From positions 17,940,388 through 18,004,387 of the forward strand of contig NC_058053.1 of assembly GCF_020085105.1 (NCBI RefSeq): a stretch of DNA of 64,000 nucleotides. Reading direction: 5' to 3'. Every line of letters begins with the position of its first letter. The stretch's first letter is position 1. The notes beneath the pieces are model-generated. The model was given only the letters and a program-made list of their open reading frames with translations. It was not told the origin of the DNA and searched no databases. Origin of the DNA: Siniperca chuatsi (lineage: Eukaryota > Chordata > Actinopteri > Centrarchiformes > Sinipercidae). A program made the translations under genes and the position numbers. This document shows positions 36,261 to 45,961 of the stretch, in pieces.

Positions 36261-39200
36261 AACTACCAACATGTGTGCACATTATGTGCTATTAATCAAA
36301 CAATAAAACAGGATTTGTATTCAAACCTGACCTTTAAAAAAAGAAAAATCTAAATTGAGAAAAGCTCTGTAACTGTAACAGTGGAAGTCAATTCGACTTC
36401 AGCTCCTTAGTTTCCTGTCGTCTGTCAAGTCACACAAGGAGCCAGGCTTCAGTGTTGGATCATGAGGTAAAAATAACACCTGTGGAACATCTGTTGATCT
36501 TTATCCTGAACAACTGCACAAAGTTATTAAGAATGAACTTGGTTGAATGACTGAATATTGAATGTAAGCTGAAGTCCACCTCAGTGTTTAGCCTTTTTGT
36601 TTGCATTTTGGCAAATCTGCATCATGGAAAGTCCTGCTGTTTTGGATACTTGCAGTTCCTGTTCGTACTGTACAGACCAGAGTTTGGGTCAGTTTGATAC
36701 TGAAGATACTGAAGAACTAATACACATAATTTCTTGAGGAGATATACCCTGATTCATCGACGACTGGGGCCTGGTCGAACGCTTTCTCTTTTAGGATCTC
36801 AATGGTTTTCTGGCAGGACACAGACGGTAACACAGTGAGGGGGGCAGACAGGTTTAGACACTGGACAGTCATGTTCCACCACCTTAAAGAGAGAGAGAAA
36901 TGAGTTATTTAACACTAATCTGTGGTTTGGATTAGTTGCCCCGTTATACCCTCATGGTTGACTTTCTTACCAGGGTTTGAGGTCCATCGGAGCATCCAGT
37001 TTGAGGAAGCCCTTCTCACACATCCACTTGTCACTCAGGAACTTTGACCTGGAGGCAAAACAGACAGCAATGAGTTTGAACAAATAACAAAACAGATTAG
37101 AGGCTTCTCTGATTTCCGACACATTTTCACCATCCTATGTTTTGGCCAAGGGGTTTAAGATGCTGACGGGAAAATGCAACATCTCCGGTGCAAGTCCAGG
37201 GGACATTTGTTTTGCGTGTCATCCCCTGCTGTATCTATCTCTCTCCTCTTATTTTCTGTCACCTCTACACTGTCCTCTGTCTAAAAAGGGAAACAATCCC
37301 CCCCTAAAAAATTCAAAAGAAAAGTTTTGTGTGTGTGTGTGAGATGGTTGTCTAAGGTTGGCAAAAGAAGCAGGCACAGGCAGATAAATATTACAATCGT
37401 ATGTTATATATCAGCGTTACAGACACCAAAACTCTAGAAAGGACTACAATGAGGCCTTGGTTCATTTGATAGCATGGGACCAATAATCAAGTGTAGTAGA
37501 ATTAGCACCATGTAACTTGGCTGTTGAACAGTAGTAAAATGTTACTGTGAGTAAAGAGTTTAATAAATCTGTCTCTTACATGTAGTTTCGGACGGAGTCA
37601 GCCAGGATGACCACACAGCGCTGCCCCTCCTCAAGCTGCTGAGCCATCTTCATCGCTGCTGCCATGGCTGAGCCAGAGCTGCCGCCTGCAGTAAAACAGG
37701 CAAATTATTAAATCATAATTAGAGGGAACTAATAAAGAGGCTGTTATAAACCTCCACATGGCAGTGCAGTAAAATGTAGTGCCAAGAAAACCTGAACGGT
37801 ATCACTTGGCCAGTGAACTCACCACAGAGAAGACCCTCCTCTCTGATTAGCTTACGTGACATGGTGAACGTTTCCATGTCAGTTGATTTATACCACATGT
37901 CAACAAGCTGCATATATTTGAAAGGGAGGGGGCAATAGAGCAGTAGGTTAAGTTATGTCATAAAACACATGATTATTGCTCAGTTACAAGCAGCTCATTG
38001 TGCAGAACAAACCAAAACTTGAATGTTCAAATGTACGTGTGCACAAACACACTCACAGATCTGTCCAACACTGTGGGGATAAAGTCGTATCCGATGCCCT
38101 CCACTTCAAAAGAAGTCTTCTGTTTGTTCTTCTCTTTTGATTCCAGCAGAATGGAGCCCTCAGGGTCCACAGCAACTATCTAATACAAACAAGACAACAG
38201 TGTTAAGACTGGAAACACTGCAGCATAAAGATTAAAAAAGAAGCACCACCAGGCTTGTTAATGGCTGAATGAGCAGACCCTTGCAGTTGAATGCTGTTTT
38301 TAAAAAAAAAAAAATCCTCTCCCTGACTTCAAATAGACTGCCCTGAAACATAAGTAACCTCATCTGTACATCACATGTTCTCCATACGAATCTCTCTCTA
38401 ATCATGTCCATAGCTTTCACAAAATAAAACACATTCAAAGAGGTTCTTAATCACAACAGGGTGTGTGTCTTGCCTTGACATTGGGACACCTCTCCTTCAA
38501 CTTCCGAGCAACACCAGTAAGTGTACCGCCTGTGCCGGCTCCAGCCACCAACATGTCCAATTTACCTGACAGGAAAACATATTTTCTTTCATTATTGGAT
38601 AACAGCAAACAGTTGTTGGAGAGTACCTCAAGGATACACACAAAGCATTTTGGTGAGTAATACTGAATATAAACACAACCTTTATTTGTTTACCATAGAA
38701 CTCCACAGGGCAGCTTTAAATACAATTCTTAAGGCAAATATTGTACTTTTTACTACACCACATTTATTTGATAACTTTAGTTACTTTGCAGATTCAGATT
38801 AATAATACAAAATATAATCAACAAAAAAATTATTAAATATTATTAATACAGGTCAAGATAAAACTTTATTGATCCCGGGGAAATTCACAAGCTACCCAGC
38901 AGTATATAAAGTCATTAAAATTAGCTCCACATTCACCAGCTGCAACATTAAAGCAATGTACATCTTAATGTATCAATAATTATAATCCAATATTATAATA
39001 AACCTTATTCTAAAATGGGCCATTCTGCACAATGTGTACTTTTACTTTTTGTACTTTAAGTATATTTTGATGGTAATACTTAAGTACATTTTCAAATGCA
39101 GGATTTTTACTTGTAACAGAGTATTTCTACACTGTGGTACTGCTATTTTTAAAGTAAAATCTGAGATGATCTGAGTACTTCTTCCACCACTGATCACTAA

Positions 39201-42200
39201 GCTACGATATATTGCATGGACTGCACCGTATATCAAAAAATACACTTAAATTGTAAAAAGAGTCTTAAGCACAAACCATCACATTGCTCCAGTATCTCCT
39301 CAGCTGTGGTATCGTAGTGAGCCAGAGGGTTGCTGGCATTACGATATTGGTCGAGGATGTGCGAGTTGGGGATCTCATTCTTTAGACGCCAAGCCGCACC
39401 AATATGAGATTCTGGTGAATCGAAAGCTGCAGAAGTAGGTGTGCGCACTATTTCTGCCCCGAGAGCTCTCAACAAATCCACCTAAAAACACACAGTGAGA
39501 TCAGATTTCAATTCAGCCAAATGTCCCATAATGAACTAATGAGAAGTTGTGATCATTAAAAGAGCTGTGTACCTTCTCCATGCTCATTTTCTCAGGCATG
39601 GTAATAATGCAGCGGTAGCCTTTCACTGCAGCTGTCAGTGCGATGCCGATACCTGCAGGCAGCCAGAGGACTTATGGAATTTGCCATGTTCTCATCTGCA
39701 CAGTTTCTGTTTTCTGCTATCTTGCCTAGACAACAACCTGCTTCTACATTTTTCTTGAGATGAAATCACTGGGGTTTTTTGTTTTTTTCACATCCTGCAT
39801 GTTTCCCCATTATGAAGGTACCTGTGTTGCCAGAGGTGGGCTCGATGATTGTGTCTCCTGGTTTGAGGATCCCAGCTCTCTCAGCATCTTCCACCATCCG
39901 CAGGCCGATCCTGTCTTTCACGCTGCCTCCTGCATTGAAGAACTCGCACTTTGCCACTAAACACAGTCACACATGAAATAATACACCGAGTTTGTGTTTG
40001 ATATAGAGTCTGAAACAGCTAGGATAAAAATCCACCAAGTTAACACTGTGTGAAAAGGTTGTTTCCATTCTTTTTTCTCAACATCAACATGTTTTCTGTG
40101 TTTTAAATCATTAATTTCAGTTATATTTTTTCAGTTAATCTGCTAATTTATCAGTCAGGTTTTAAAATAACAGAACACAAGCTTGTTTAATTTGTGTAGT
40201 TTTATTTTTGTTCCACAAGATTATGATTTGTTGAGAGTGGTGATGTATTTTTTTGTGTTCTGTTTAAGGAGATCAGTGATAGTGAAAACCTTCTTAATTT
40301 TATTAGTGACACCTTTTTCAAAATGTCTGCTGTTAAAAAGGCTTATACACTGTCCACACTGCACTACAATGAAACAGACCAGTGTAAAGCAGATTGTGGA
40401 AGAAGACTGAAATTAACTAATTTTGAACATTTTATTTGGGGAGTGTGGGGTCGTCCAAAGGTCTCTCTGTCTCCAACACAGCTGCCAACTACTACAAATT
40501 TGGGGCAGCTACAATTAAATCTGGAGTGAACTAGAGAAGTAATCCCTGTCACGTGAAAACCATGTAAGTATCGAGTGTATGGTCCTTTGTCTCATTAAGC
40601 CATGGAAACAAACTAGAACTTCACTTTCATCAGTTTAAGGGATTGTGAAAGGGCTTTTCGTAGGAGGCTTAAACTGATGCCTCTGACAGGTTTCATCCTC
40701 ACTGAACCCAAAAACCTCCCCAGGCTGCCAATACGAGACGGTGCAGCTGAGGAAATACTGTACTGAAATCAAAGAAATACATAATGTAGCAACAAGTTTC
40801 ATTTTAATTGTGGCTGTGCTTTGCTCTGTTGGCCAAAAGAACAACAAGTCTTTCATTTTCACCTCCCTGTTCATGTCACACAGTGGGCAACAAGCCACAT
40901 GATCGCTTAATGTTCCCTTCTAAACAGCAGTTTCTTCTTCTTAAGCAGGAAGCTAATGGGGACACAGCTGTATCAATAGCCCTTGATGAAAGCAATGACA
41001 GCTCTTCCACTTGCACATATCAATTTAATGTTTGTCTGCATGCCTTGTTCCCTGAAAGAAGTCTTTCTTAGCCTTCTTAGTCTTACACTCTAATCTACAG
41101 CTGCTAAGCTACAATCAAATCCAGCCAGCACTTTTTTTCTGAACACTGAAGCTTCTCGTCTTTCTGGCTTTTCCAGGAAGGAGAACAATAATGCTGTTGT
41201 TAGGCGTTAGTGTCTCTCCTTCTCTGAAATGGGAAAAACTCAATTTTACTCTCCAGTCCTTTTCATCTTCACCATACCATTTACATCTCTAGATATCAGA
41301 TTCAAATTAGCATTACTGTGGGACAGCTAGTCAAGCCTCTGCACAACCTGCAAGAGGTAAAGATAACAAACAGTGTGCAGTGCAGAACTGACGACTCCCT
41401 GTCCAACTTTTGTCAACTATTCCCATGTATACAAGGGTGGACTAAGTACAGATTCATACAAATTCATAGACTGGTGTAGAAACACTATCATGATGTTTTG
41501 TAAAAAGAGTTCATATAACTATAAGCAAAAACATTTCTTTTTTTGCGAGTTCTTACCTTAAAGTAAGTAATTTTGTGCAAAGATGTGGATGTGCCAATGT
41601 TTTCTCTGTTATATTAGCATGTGTGGGAGAGTGTGTGTGTCATATGTTAGCTTTGCTGGAATCATATGAAAGCTTTTACTCACAAACATCACACTTGAGT
41701 CCAAACTCCTTTGGGATTTTGTTCAAACGAACCAGAGGTGTGTGTCCAATTTTCCCAAGGATGTTGGGGAGGATGCTGGGGGCATTGGTGCTGTGATGGA
41801 CAGAAGAGAAAATACACCATCAGCTGTCTGTAAATAAATTACATGGTTACCATTACCTAATGATGGTTTGGAGGAAATATGCTCACACACACATCAGTTA
41901 TGATGCATACTGAACAAAGCATTGCTCATTCAGCTACTTTTATGTGCTGTTCAATACAATTAAACATTCAAAACACACTGATGATGGGATATGAAATAGA
42001 TGGTGCGCTCTTTTTGTAAATTGATGCGTGCAAATACCGCTATTGGGGACATGCAAAGTTAATTCAAGGTGATGTTTTCCTTTTTTAAACTTTTACTTGG
42101 ATTACTGAACGGGCCTAACGTTTCGGGCACAGGCCCAGGAGCCCCTTGGCCCCAGAGCCTCCGTTTCTTGTTGGAAAGTCACAGAGCTCAATTAAAAGTA

Positions 42201-42774
42201 GGGATGCCTTGATCCTTATCAGAGTCTTTTAATACTGAGTATCTGCAGCCGCGTCATTTGTAGTGGTTTTGTATCTCTTTCAGTCTAAATGTCTTTCTCC
42301 CATGTAGGAGGGGTGGGGACCCTTTAACATGTCTGTGTCCAGGGGCCCATTGTCTCATTATTTGTCCATGCTCACACTCCAGCAATAATTAATTCAACAA
42401 TGTCAACTGATTTATTTTCCGAGCTTTCATTAATATGACTCTTACTGTGCTGGGTGGCTATGAGGTGACTCTGAAATAGGTGCACCCAGCCTCCAGGTAC
42501 ACCTGCTGGGCAAATCAGGCCGGATCCAGTTCCTCTGATCAGCAGTCACTTCTCCGTTCTCCAGATCACTCTCACTGATTGATTCATCCTGAACCTTGAG
42601 ACAGTCCTGTTCTCGATTTGCAGATAACCTGTGACCACCGGTGATGGTTACAGCATCCCCATCCACACTGGAAGACTTTTGACCCAGAGTGATATCTGCA
42701 TTTATCATCTTAGCTGCGTGTGGGCAAAGAGTAGGAACATCTTCCAAAGAGGTACTGTCAGAAACAGAAGGCAT
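32325..42774 (-). CDS. cbs: Cystathionine beta-synthase, spliced gene of 14 coding exons
   Basis: Pyridoxal-phosphate enzyme that condenses serine (or cysteine) with homocysteine to cystathionine, the first transsulfuration step, and can release H2S; cytosolic tetramer. Exons: 42774-42446, 41790-41684, 39956-39822, 39652-39573, 39481-39277, 38565-38474, 38179-38057, 37907-37823, 37685-37580, 37048-36971, 36882-36748, 34908-34800, 34688-34604, 32428-32325; together 1773 bases, 590 residues plus stop, in frame at every junction. Residue numbers run 40 above human (551 aa) through the core because the N-terminus is longer. Seen: haem ligands C92 and H105, PLP lysine K159 in GGSVKDR, TSGNTG, GTGGT phosphate loop, tandem CBS domains (about 446-590) with FDQAPVVDE and VTAID. 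Odd: human CXXC (272-275) is C-P-N-V here, and the following intron has a GC donor. Which fish paralogue (cbsa or cbsb) is not decided. Introns hold several transposons. Confidence 0.97.
32690..34060 (+). pseudogene. L2 (Maui-like) LINE in cbs intron 13, antisense to cbs
   Basis: Plus-strand RT relic: [26 protein letters not shown] and GVPQGSILG (RT motifs), a frame-shifted [12 protein letters not shown] around 33100-33130, then LVQ interrupted by a 152-bp insertion. It resumes [16 protein letters not shown], then [40 protein letters not shown], and [20 protein letters not shown] with [17 protein letters not shown]. It ends with TTTTGATAAGTGCTCTATAA and a (TTA)n tail near 34030-34050. Frame shifts near 33030 and 33735 disable it. 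The 5' part (endonuclease) is missing. Confidence 0.9.
33195..33346. mobile_element. 152-bp insertion inside the L2, with 9-bp target duplication
   Basis: Flanked by CTTGTCCAA on both sides (33186-33194 and 33347-33355). Removing the insert and one copy restores the L2 frame K-L-V-Q-T-C-F-Y. The insert starts TCATCGTAGAAAAGGTTTC and ends GGGACTACACCGT. Its first ~93 bases are the inverse complement of 25803-25895, while its last ~45 (TTTTCTACGATAGAACACTC on) match the following part there directly. It could be a Penelope-like terminal repeat with inverted tail or a small hAT-type element (8-bp duplication TTGTCCAA). Confidence 0.8.
34060..34340 (-). mobile_element. TAGGGCTG(C/T)AAC MITE, partial, in cbs intron 13
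   Basis: Shares with 57978-58320, in inverse orientation, the words CCCATTTCCAGCTTTTTAAA, TTTTGGGGTTTTGGACTTTT, GGTCGGACAAAACA, GCCTTGGGCTCTG and, at the right end, TTGTTAGTTGCAGTCCTAG. The family has inverted ends of the type TAGGGCTGCAACTAA and no coding frame. Confidence 0.6.
34440..34600 (+). mobile_element. SINE fragment in cbs intron 13
   Basis: Body words GGGGACCTTTGTTGCATGTC then ATCCCTCCCCTCTCTCGCCT match the SINE at 24900-25100; the end reads ATCAAATAAATGCAAAGC. The tRNA-like head is degraded. It lies directly next to cbs exon 13, ending within about 10 bases of its donor. Confidence 0.6.
34604..34688 (-). CDS. cbs: cbs coding exon 13
   Basis: Acceptor CTCTCAG, donor GTAAGA. Residues 529-556, [15 protein letters not shown] then [13 protein letters not shown], part of the second CBS (Bateman) domain; compare human LTDTLGRLSRILEMDHFALV. 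Confidence 0.95.
34800..34908 (-). CDS. cbs: cbs coding exon 12
   Basis: Acceptor TTTTCACAG, donor GTCCGT (a weaker donor with C at +4). Residues 492-528, [20 protein letters not shown] then [14 protein letters not shown]: end of the first CBS domain and the linker. Confidence 0.95.
35093..36180 (-). pseudogene. R4/Dong-type LINE with open 309-codon frame lacking the RT core, in cbs intron 11
   Basis: The minus-strand frame from 36064 to 35135 is uninterrupted. It begins with a region before the RT ([16 protein letters not shown]), runs into [19 protein letters not shown] (first RT motifs) and KISGHMDTI, then jumps straight to [19 protein letters not shown]. The end carries the restriction-like endonuclease region ([20 protein letters not shown], then [20 protein letters not shown]) and LPGLW. 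The catalytic RT block (YADD region), normally a few hundred residues, is missing although the frame is kept. It lies in the same orientation as cbs. A (TA)n run sits on its 5' side. Family placement (R4/Dong, restriction-like endonuclease) is from memory. Confidence 0.8.
36205..36258. repeat. (TA)n microsatellite beside the R4/Dong LINE
   Basis: About 27 TA dinucleotides, immediately upstream of the LINE body. It may be its target or a later expansion. Confidence 0.9.
36748..36882 (-). CDS. cbs: cbs coding exon 11
   Basis: Acceptor CTCTTTAAG, donor GTATAT. Residues 447-491. [20 protein letters not shown] starts the first CBS domain; [11 protein letters not shown] matches human [11 protein letters not shown] around the F443/D444 site implicated in AdoMet control. 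Confidence 0.96.
36971..37048 (-). CDS. cbs: cbs coding exon 10
   Basis: Acceptor TGCCTCCAG, donor GTAAGA. Residues 421-446, [20 protein letters not shown] then MDLKPW: end of the catalytic core and linker to the regulatory region. Confidence 0.96.
37200..37325 (+). mobile_element. SINE fragment in cbs intron 9
   Basis: Words TTGCGTGTCATCCCCTGCTG, CTCTCTCCTCTTATTTTCTG and ACTGTCCTCTGTCTAAAAAG resemble the body and tail of the SINE at 24900-25100. Strongly diverged. Confidence 0.45.
37580..37685 (-). CDS. cbs: cbs coding exon 9
   Basis: Acceptor TTTACTGCAG, donor GTAAGA. Residues 386-420. [20 protein letters not shown] includes the serine of the (G)GGS(A/S)GS motif that contacts the PLP ring nitrogen in human CBS (S349); ends [13 protein letters not shown]. 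Confidence 0.96.
37823..37907 (-). CDS. cbs: cbs coding exon 8
   Basis: Acceptor ATATGCAG, donor GTGAGT. Residues 358-385, [20 protein letters not shown] then IREEGLLC. Confidence 0.96.
38057..38179 (-). CDS. cbs: cbs coding exon 7
   Basis: Acceptor TTGTATTAG, donor GTGAGT. Exactly 41 codons (317-357): [20 protein letters not shown] then [30 protein letters not shown] is a hallmark of the fold-type II catalytic core. Confidence 0.97.
38474..38565 (-). CDS. cbs: cbs coding exon 6, followed by a GC donor
   Basis: Acceptor TTCCTGTCAG. Residues 286-316: [20 protein letters not shown] (phosphate-binding GTGGT) then LKERCPNVK. Human has K-C-P-G-C-R, so the second CXXC cysteine is valine (V315) here. 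The exon ends AAG followed by GCAAGA, a consensus GC-AG donor. An alternative GT 15 bases downstream (CCT then GTTGTG) would add five residues A-R-H-T-P in frame but is a poor donor. Confidence 0.93.
38855..38905 (-). mobile_element. LINE 3'-end fragment in cbs intron 5
   Basis: ATAAAACTTTATTGATCCCG then GGGAAATTCACA is the inverse of a common fish LINE tail (GGGATCAATAAAGT). Only the end remains. Confidence 0.45.
39025..39196 (+). mobile_element. CAGTGGTGGAA-type repeat, 3' arm, in cbs intron 5
   Basis: Matches the right part of 43878-44607: ATTTTGATGGTAATACTTAA, TTTACTTGTAACAGAGTATT, TGTGGTACTGCT and the end GAGTACTTCTTCCACCACTG. Confidence 0.75.
39277..39481 (-). CDS. cbs: cbs coding exon 5
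   Basis: Acceptor TGTTTTTAG, donor GTTTGT. Largest internal exon, residues 218-285: [60 protein letters not shown] and EEILEQCD. Includes the [12 protein letters not shown] stretch of the active-site region. Confidence 0.97.
39573..39652 (-). CDS. cbs: cbs coding exon 4
   Basis: Acceptor TGCCTGCAG, donor GTACAC. Residues 191-217, [20 protein letters not shown] then EKMSMEK. Confidence 0.96.
39822..39956 (-). CDS. cbs: cbs coding exon 3 (PLP lysine)
   Basis: Acceptor CTGTGTTTAG, donor GTACCT. Residues 146-190: [20 protein letters not shown] with the Schiff-base lysine K159 (human K119), then [20 protein letters not shown] and GNT, the asparagine loop that binds the substrate carboxylate. Confidence 0.97.
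41684..41790 (-). CDS. cbs: cbs coding exon 2
   Basis: Acceptor GTCCATCACAG, donor GTGAGT. Residues 110-145, [20 protein letters not shown] then [16 protein letters not shown]: the start of the catalytic core (human [20 protein letters not shown]). Confidence 0.96.
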
Positions 42775-42781
42775 GGTTCAC
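42446..42781 (-). CDS. cbs: cbs coding exon 1 (start codon, haem ligands)
   Basis: Begins after acceptor CTCCCTGCAG with seven untranslated bases (GTGAACC), then ATG at 42774-42772; donor GTAAGA. Codes for residues 1-109. The first ~80 residues are acidic and poorly conserved; [20 protein letters not shown] then SESPHSHPA is the haem-binding segment, with C92 and H105 equal to human C52 and H65. The start is the only ATG ahead of the conserved segment that lies right after an acceptor; M23 is a possible but less likely start. Confidence 0.95.
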
Positions 42782-42959
42782 CTGCAGGGAGATGGGACAG
42801 GTATTACAATCACACATGCACATAAACAAAACCTTTCAAACTTGAATGAATAAACAGAAATCTTGTTCTGCTTGAATCTGGCTAAACATTAATATACTAT
42901 ACATCTCAGGAATGTTGGTCTGTTCAAGAAGGGAATGACTTTTCAACAGATTTTAGGAA

Positions 42960-43460
42960 AACACAATAACACCATACAGTTAAAGCTGCATTCGTTGTTT
43001 TGGCCACTTGTGGGCAACAGAGTAATTTGTAAAGACAACATTGCCATATTATCACCATATAAAGTTGTTACGTTACATCCAACAATCACAGAGCAGCATT
43101 ATCATTCATTTGGAGTCGTGTTTCTGGCCACCTGATGAATGTAAGTCTAATATTCACTCTCTTTTAGCTCTGTTTTTGGTCTCCACCAAATTCTGAGGGA
43201 AATATCAGGCTCTTTAGCTGCTAAATGCTCCACTATGTTCACCTGCTAGTTGCTAACTGTGTCTATCTGCAGTTTGGTGCTGAGCAGGTAGTGCAGTGGA
43301 TTGTTAGAGCTTGAAAACAGCTTCCTGCTGTGGCTGAAAACGAAGAGAGCAGTGAGAGTGAACCAAAACAGTAAAGTTATGGGCTGTAAAACCAAAACAA
43401 TTAGCTGAAAGATGCTAAAACGCCCTGTAGAGCTGAGGGGAACTACAGTGTCAGTAATAA
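42960..43460 (+). repeat. Dispersed repeat in cbs intron 1 (5' UTR intron)
   Basis: Same family as 4080-4520 and 26650-27110; shared words include TCTGTTTTTGGTCTCCACCA, TCTGAGGGAAATATCAGG, GCTGCTAAATGCTCCACT and TTTGGTGCTGAGCAGGTAG. Confidence 0.65.
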
Positions 43461-44124
43461 TTTGAATGCTCACAATGACAGTGCTAACATGCAGATCATG
43501 TTCACGATCTTAATTTAGCACAATCTTTCTAATTAGCACTAAACACAAAGTACAGCTGAAGCTGATAGCCATGTTATTAGTTTTGGATGTAGCTGCTCAT
43601 AAACCAGTACCACCAAGTATTGAAAAAGAAAGTGACCTCATGGTAGCGCTACAGGGAAAATCAGGACATTGTCAAAGTAATTGGGATACATTAATTGGGG
43701 ACCATAAATGTCTGCACAAAATGTCATGTCAATCCGTCCAGTAGTTGTTGAGATTCCCTGACTTTTTCCTCTAGCGCCACCCCGAGGTTGACATTTTTAG
43801 TTTTGAGTGAAACAAATGTCTCAACAACTACTGGATGGATTTACATTCAATTATACACACACTGATGTCCCCCCCAGCAGTGGTGGAATGTAACTAAGTA
43901 CATTTACTCAAGTTCTGTACTTAAGTACAAATTTGAGGTACTTGAACGTCTTTTCTTTTCATGCCACTTCTTCTACTCTGCTACGTCTCATATTGTACTT
44001 TTTACTACAATTATCTGACAGCTTTAGTTACTTTACAAATTAAGATTTTTGGACATAAAATATACAAAGAGCATATAAAATATGATGTATTGTTAAAAAT
44101 GTAACTACTTAGCAGTATACACAA

Positions 44125-44325
44125 GTACAGCAGAAACGATTAGTCGATTAACAGAAAATTAATTGCCAACTATTTTGATTGTTGAAGACATTTTTCAGGC
44201 AAAAACGTTTCATGGCTCATTATTTTCTCATTATTTTCTGAATTTTTACAAACCAAACAATCAATTGATTAAAGGAGAAAATAATCAGTAGATTAAACCA
44301 TAATCATTAGTTGCAGTCCGATACA
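44125..44325. mobile_element. TAGGGCTG(C/T)AAC-family MITE relic, nested
   Basis: GCAGAAACGATTAGTCGATT, CAGAAAATTAATTGCCAACT, then AACAATCAATTGATTAAAGG and ATAATCATTAGTTGCAGTCC are the two ends of the family seen complete at 57978-58320, with the middle deleted. Confidence 0.65.
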
Positions 44326-44410
44326 AAACAGTTCAAAATGAGCTCCACCTCAACCAACCACAACAGTAAAATCTTGATTTTACATTAATGCATGATGATG
44401 AGTGATCTAA

Positions 44411-44456
<46 letters not shown>
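44411..44456. repeat. (AT)n microsatellite, cassette copy A
   Basis: About 22 AT dinucleotides inside the nested element. Confidence 0.9.
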
Positions 44457-44459
<3 letters not shown>

Positions 44460-45009
44460 ATACTTTAAGTACATTTTGATTATACTTACATACCTTTACT
44501 TAAGTAAGATTTTCAATGCAGGACTTTTACTTGTAATGGAGTGTTTTTACAATGTGGTATTAGTACTTTTACTTAAGCAAAGGATCTGAATACTTCATCC
44601 ACCACTGCTCCTCAGGATGAATTTTAAAAACTTCGATCCCTTTTCATCTAACTTTGTGTTTAGTGCTAATTAGCACATGGAAAACATAACACCTGCTAAA
44701 CATCAGCATGTTAGCATGCTGTCTTAGCATTTAGCTCAAACTGTGTCAAAGTACAACCTCACAGAGCTTCTAGCATGGCTGTAGACTTTTTGTCTTGTTT
44801 TTAATGGCCTGGTGTTTTTCTGTCTCTCTCACACAACTGGTTTTTCTTGGTAACCTGCTTGGATGAAAAACTACCACACCATCCAAATGTGGCTTTTACA
44901 TGCCACAGTACTACAGAGACCTTGCCAGCCAGTCCTTTTTACCACATGAAGTGTTAACAGATATCACAGCTCCTCACTCAGGGGTGTGACCTGTGACACA
45001 TGTCCAACC

Positions 45010-45125
45010 TCATAAACATAGCTGACTAGTATACCGTACTCATCTAGACCTGCTCTATAGGAAAAGTGCAATGAGATAACTTCTGTTATGAAATGGTGCT
45101 ATATAAATGAAATTTAATTGAACCA
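45010..45125 (+). mobile_element. LINE 3'-end fragment in cbs intron 1
   Basis: GATAACTTCTGTTATGAAAT then GGTGCTATATAAATGAAATT TAATTGAA-type ending is a common fish LINE tail. Only the end remains. Confidence 0.5.
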
Positions 45126-45394
45126 GTGCTGACTACAAACGTCACTGAGCCACTGATGGAATTTACTGTAATGAGATCAGGTTTATCAGTATTTATCTTT
45201 AGTCCCCACATCTTTTGGACTATTGTCTCTGCACATATTTCTTATTTCTGATACTTCATACTGTGACTTTTTGCACATTCCTGCACAAACTGTACAGCTC
45301 TTTCATTCTAAAAACAGATATCCTGTAAATACATTTTATTTAAAAAAAACATTTTTATTGTCAAGTATTCTATTTTCTATTTATACTACATTTT

Positions 45395-45495
45395 CTCTTA
45401 CTATGTTTATTGTTATGCACCAAAATACCAAAGTAAATTCCTTGTATGTGAAAACCTACTTGGCAATAAACCCAATTCTAAATCTGATTCTGTAA
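45395..45495 (+). mobile_element. LINE 3'-end fragment in cbs intron 1
   Basis: AAATTCCTTGTATGTGAAAA, CCTACTTGGCAATAAACCCA and TCTAAATCTGATTCTG form the familiar tail of a fish non-LTR family (ending in repeats of GATTCT). Confidence 0.55.
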
Positions 45496-45724
45496 TAGCA
45501 CAATAAAGACTCATTAATGTCATAAAGGCATGGCTCTGATCATTATTGTGTGGCCACAGAGCTACTGAATAACATTAAATAAACTTGTAAGCACTGTTAT
45601 CTTCACATGGTGATGTTTTTAGCATTTTGCTAAACAATGATTTACTAATAATAAAAAATAATTAAATCAGTATCAGCTGGATATGTGAAGAGATCAGTAT
45701 GAGACACTATTTGGTTCAAAAGTA

Positions 45725-45894
45725 CTGCTAAAGGCAGTAGCGGTTGGATTAATCAGCAGATTAATCCATAATCATTAGTTGCAGTCCGATACAAAACAGT
45801 TCAAAATGAGCCCCATCTCAACCAACTACAACAGTAAAATCTCGCTTTAACATGAGTTGCATGAGTGATAACAATCTAATGATATGATATACAT

Positions 45895-45961
<67 letters not shown>

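Larger units (their letters stand above)
43878..44607. mobile_element. Complete CAGTGGTGGAA element with inverted ends
   Basis: Starts CAGTGGTGGAATGTAACTAA and ends TTCATCCACCACTG (inverse: CAGTGGTGGATGAAGTATTC). Flanking octamers CCCCCCAG and CTCCTCAG agree at six of eight positions, compatible with an old 8-bp (hAT-type) target duplication. The surrounding repeat reads on across it (GATGTCCCCC to CTCAGGATGAATT). It contains a further MITE (44125-44325) and an (AT)n run. No coding frame. Confidence 0.75.
43490..44790. mobile_element. Foldback copy of the GCATGCTAAC repeat, split by a nested element
   Basis: Left arm 43490-43755 (AATTAGCACTAAACACAAAG, then GTCATGTCAATCCGTCCAGT and AGTTGTTGAG). 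Right arm in inverse (CTCAACAACTACTGGATGG, then TGTGTTTAGTGCTAATTAGC and CATGTTAGCATGCTG at 44618-44790). The centre is near 43760. The right arm is interrupted at 43878-44607 by another element. Confidence 0.7.

Noticed and set aside
38447..38641. Reading through the exon 6 donor (CPNVK then ARHTP) as a longer exon
   Set aside because: The next GT is a poor donor, while GC followed by AAGA fits the rare donor class and keeps the length expected of the family.
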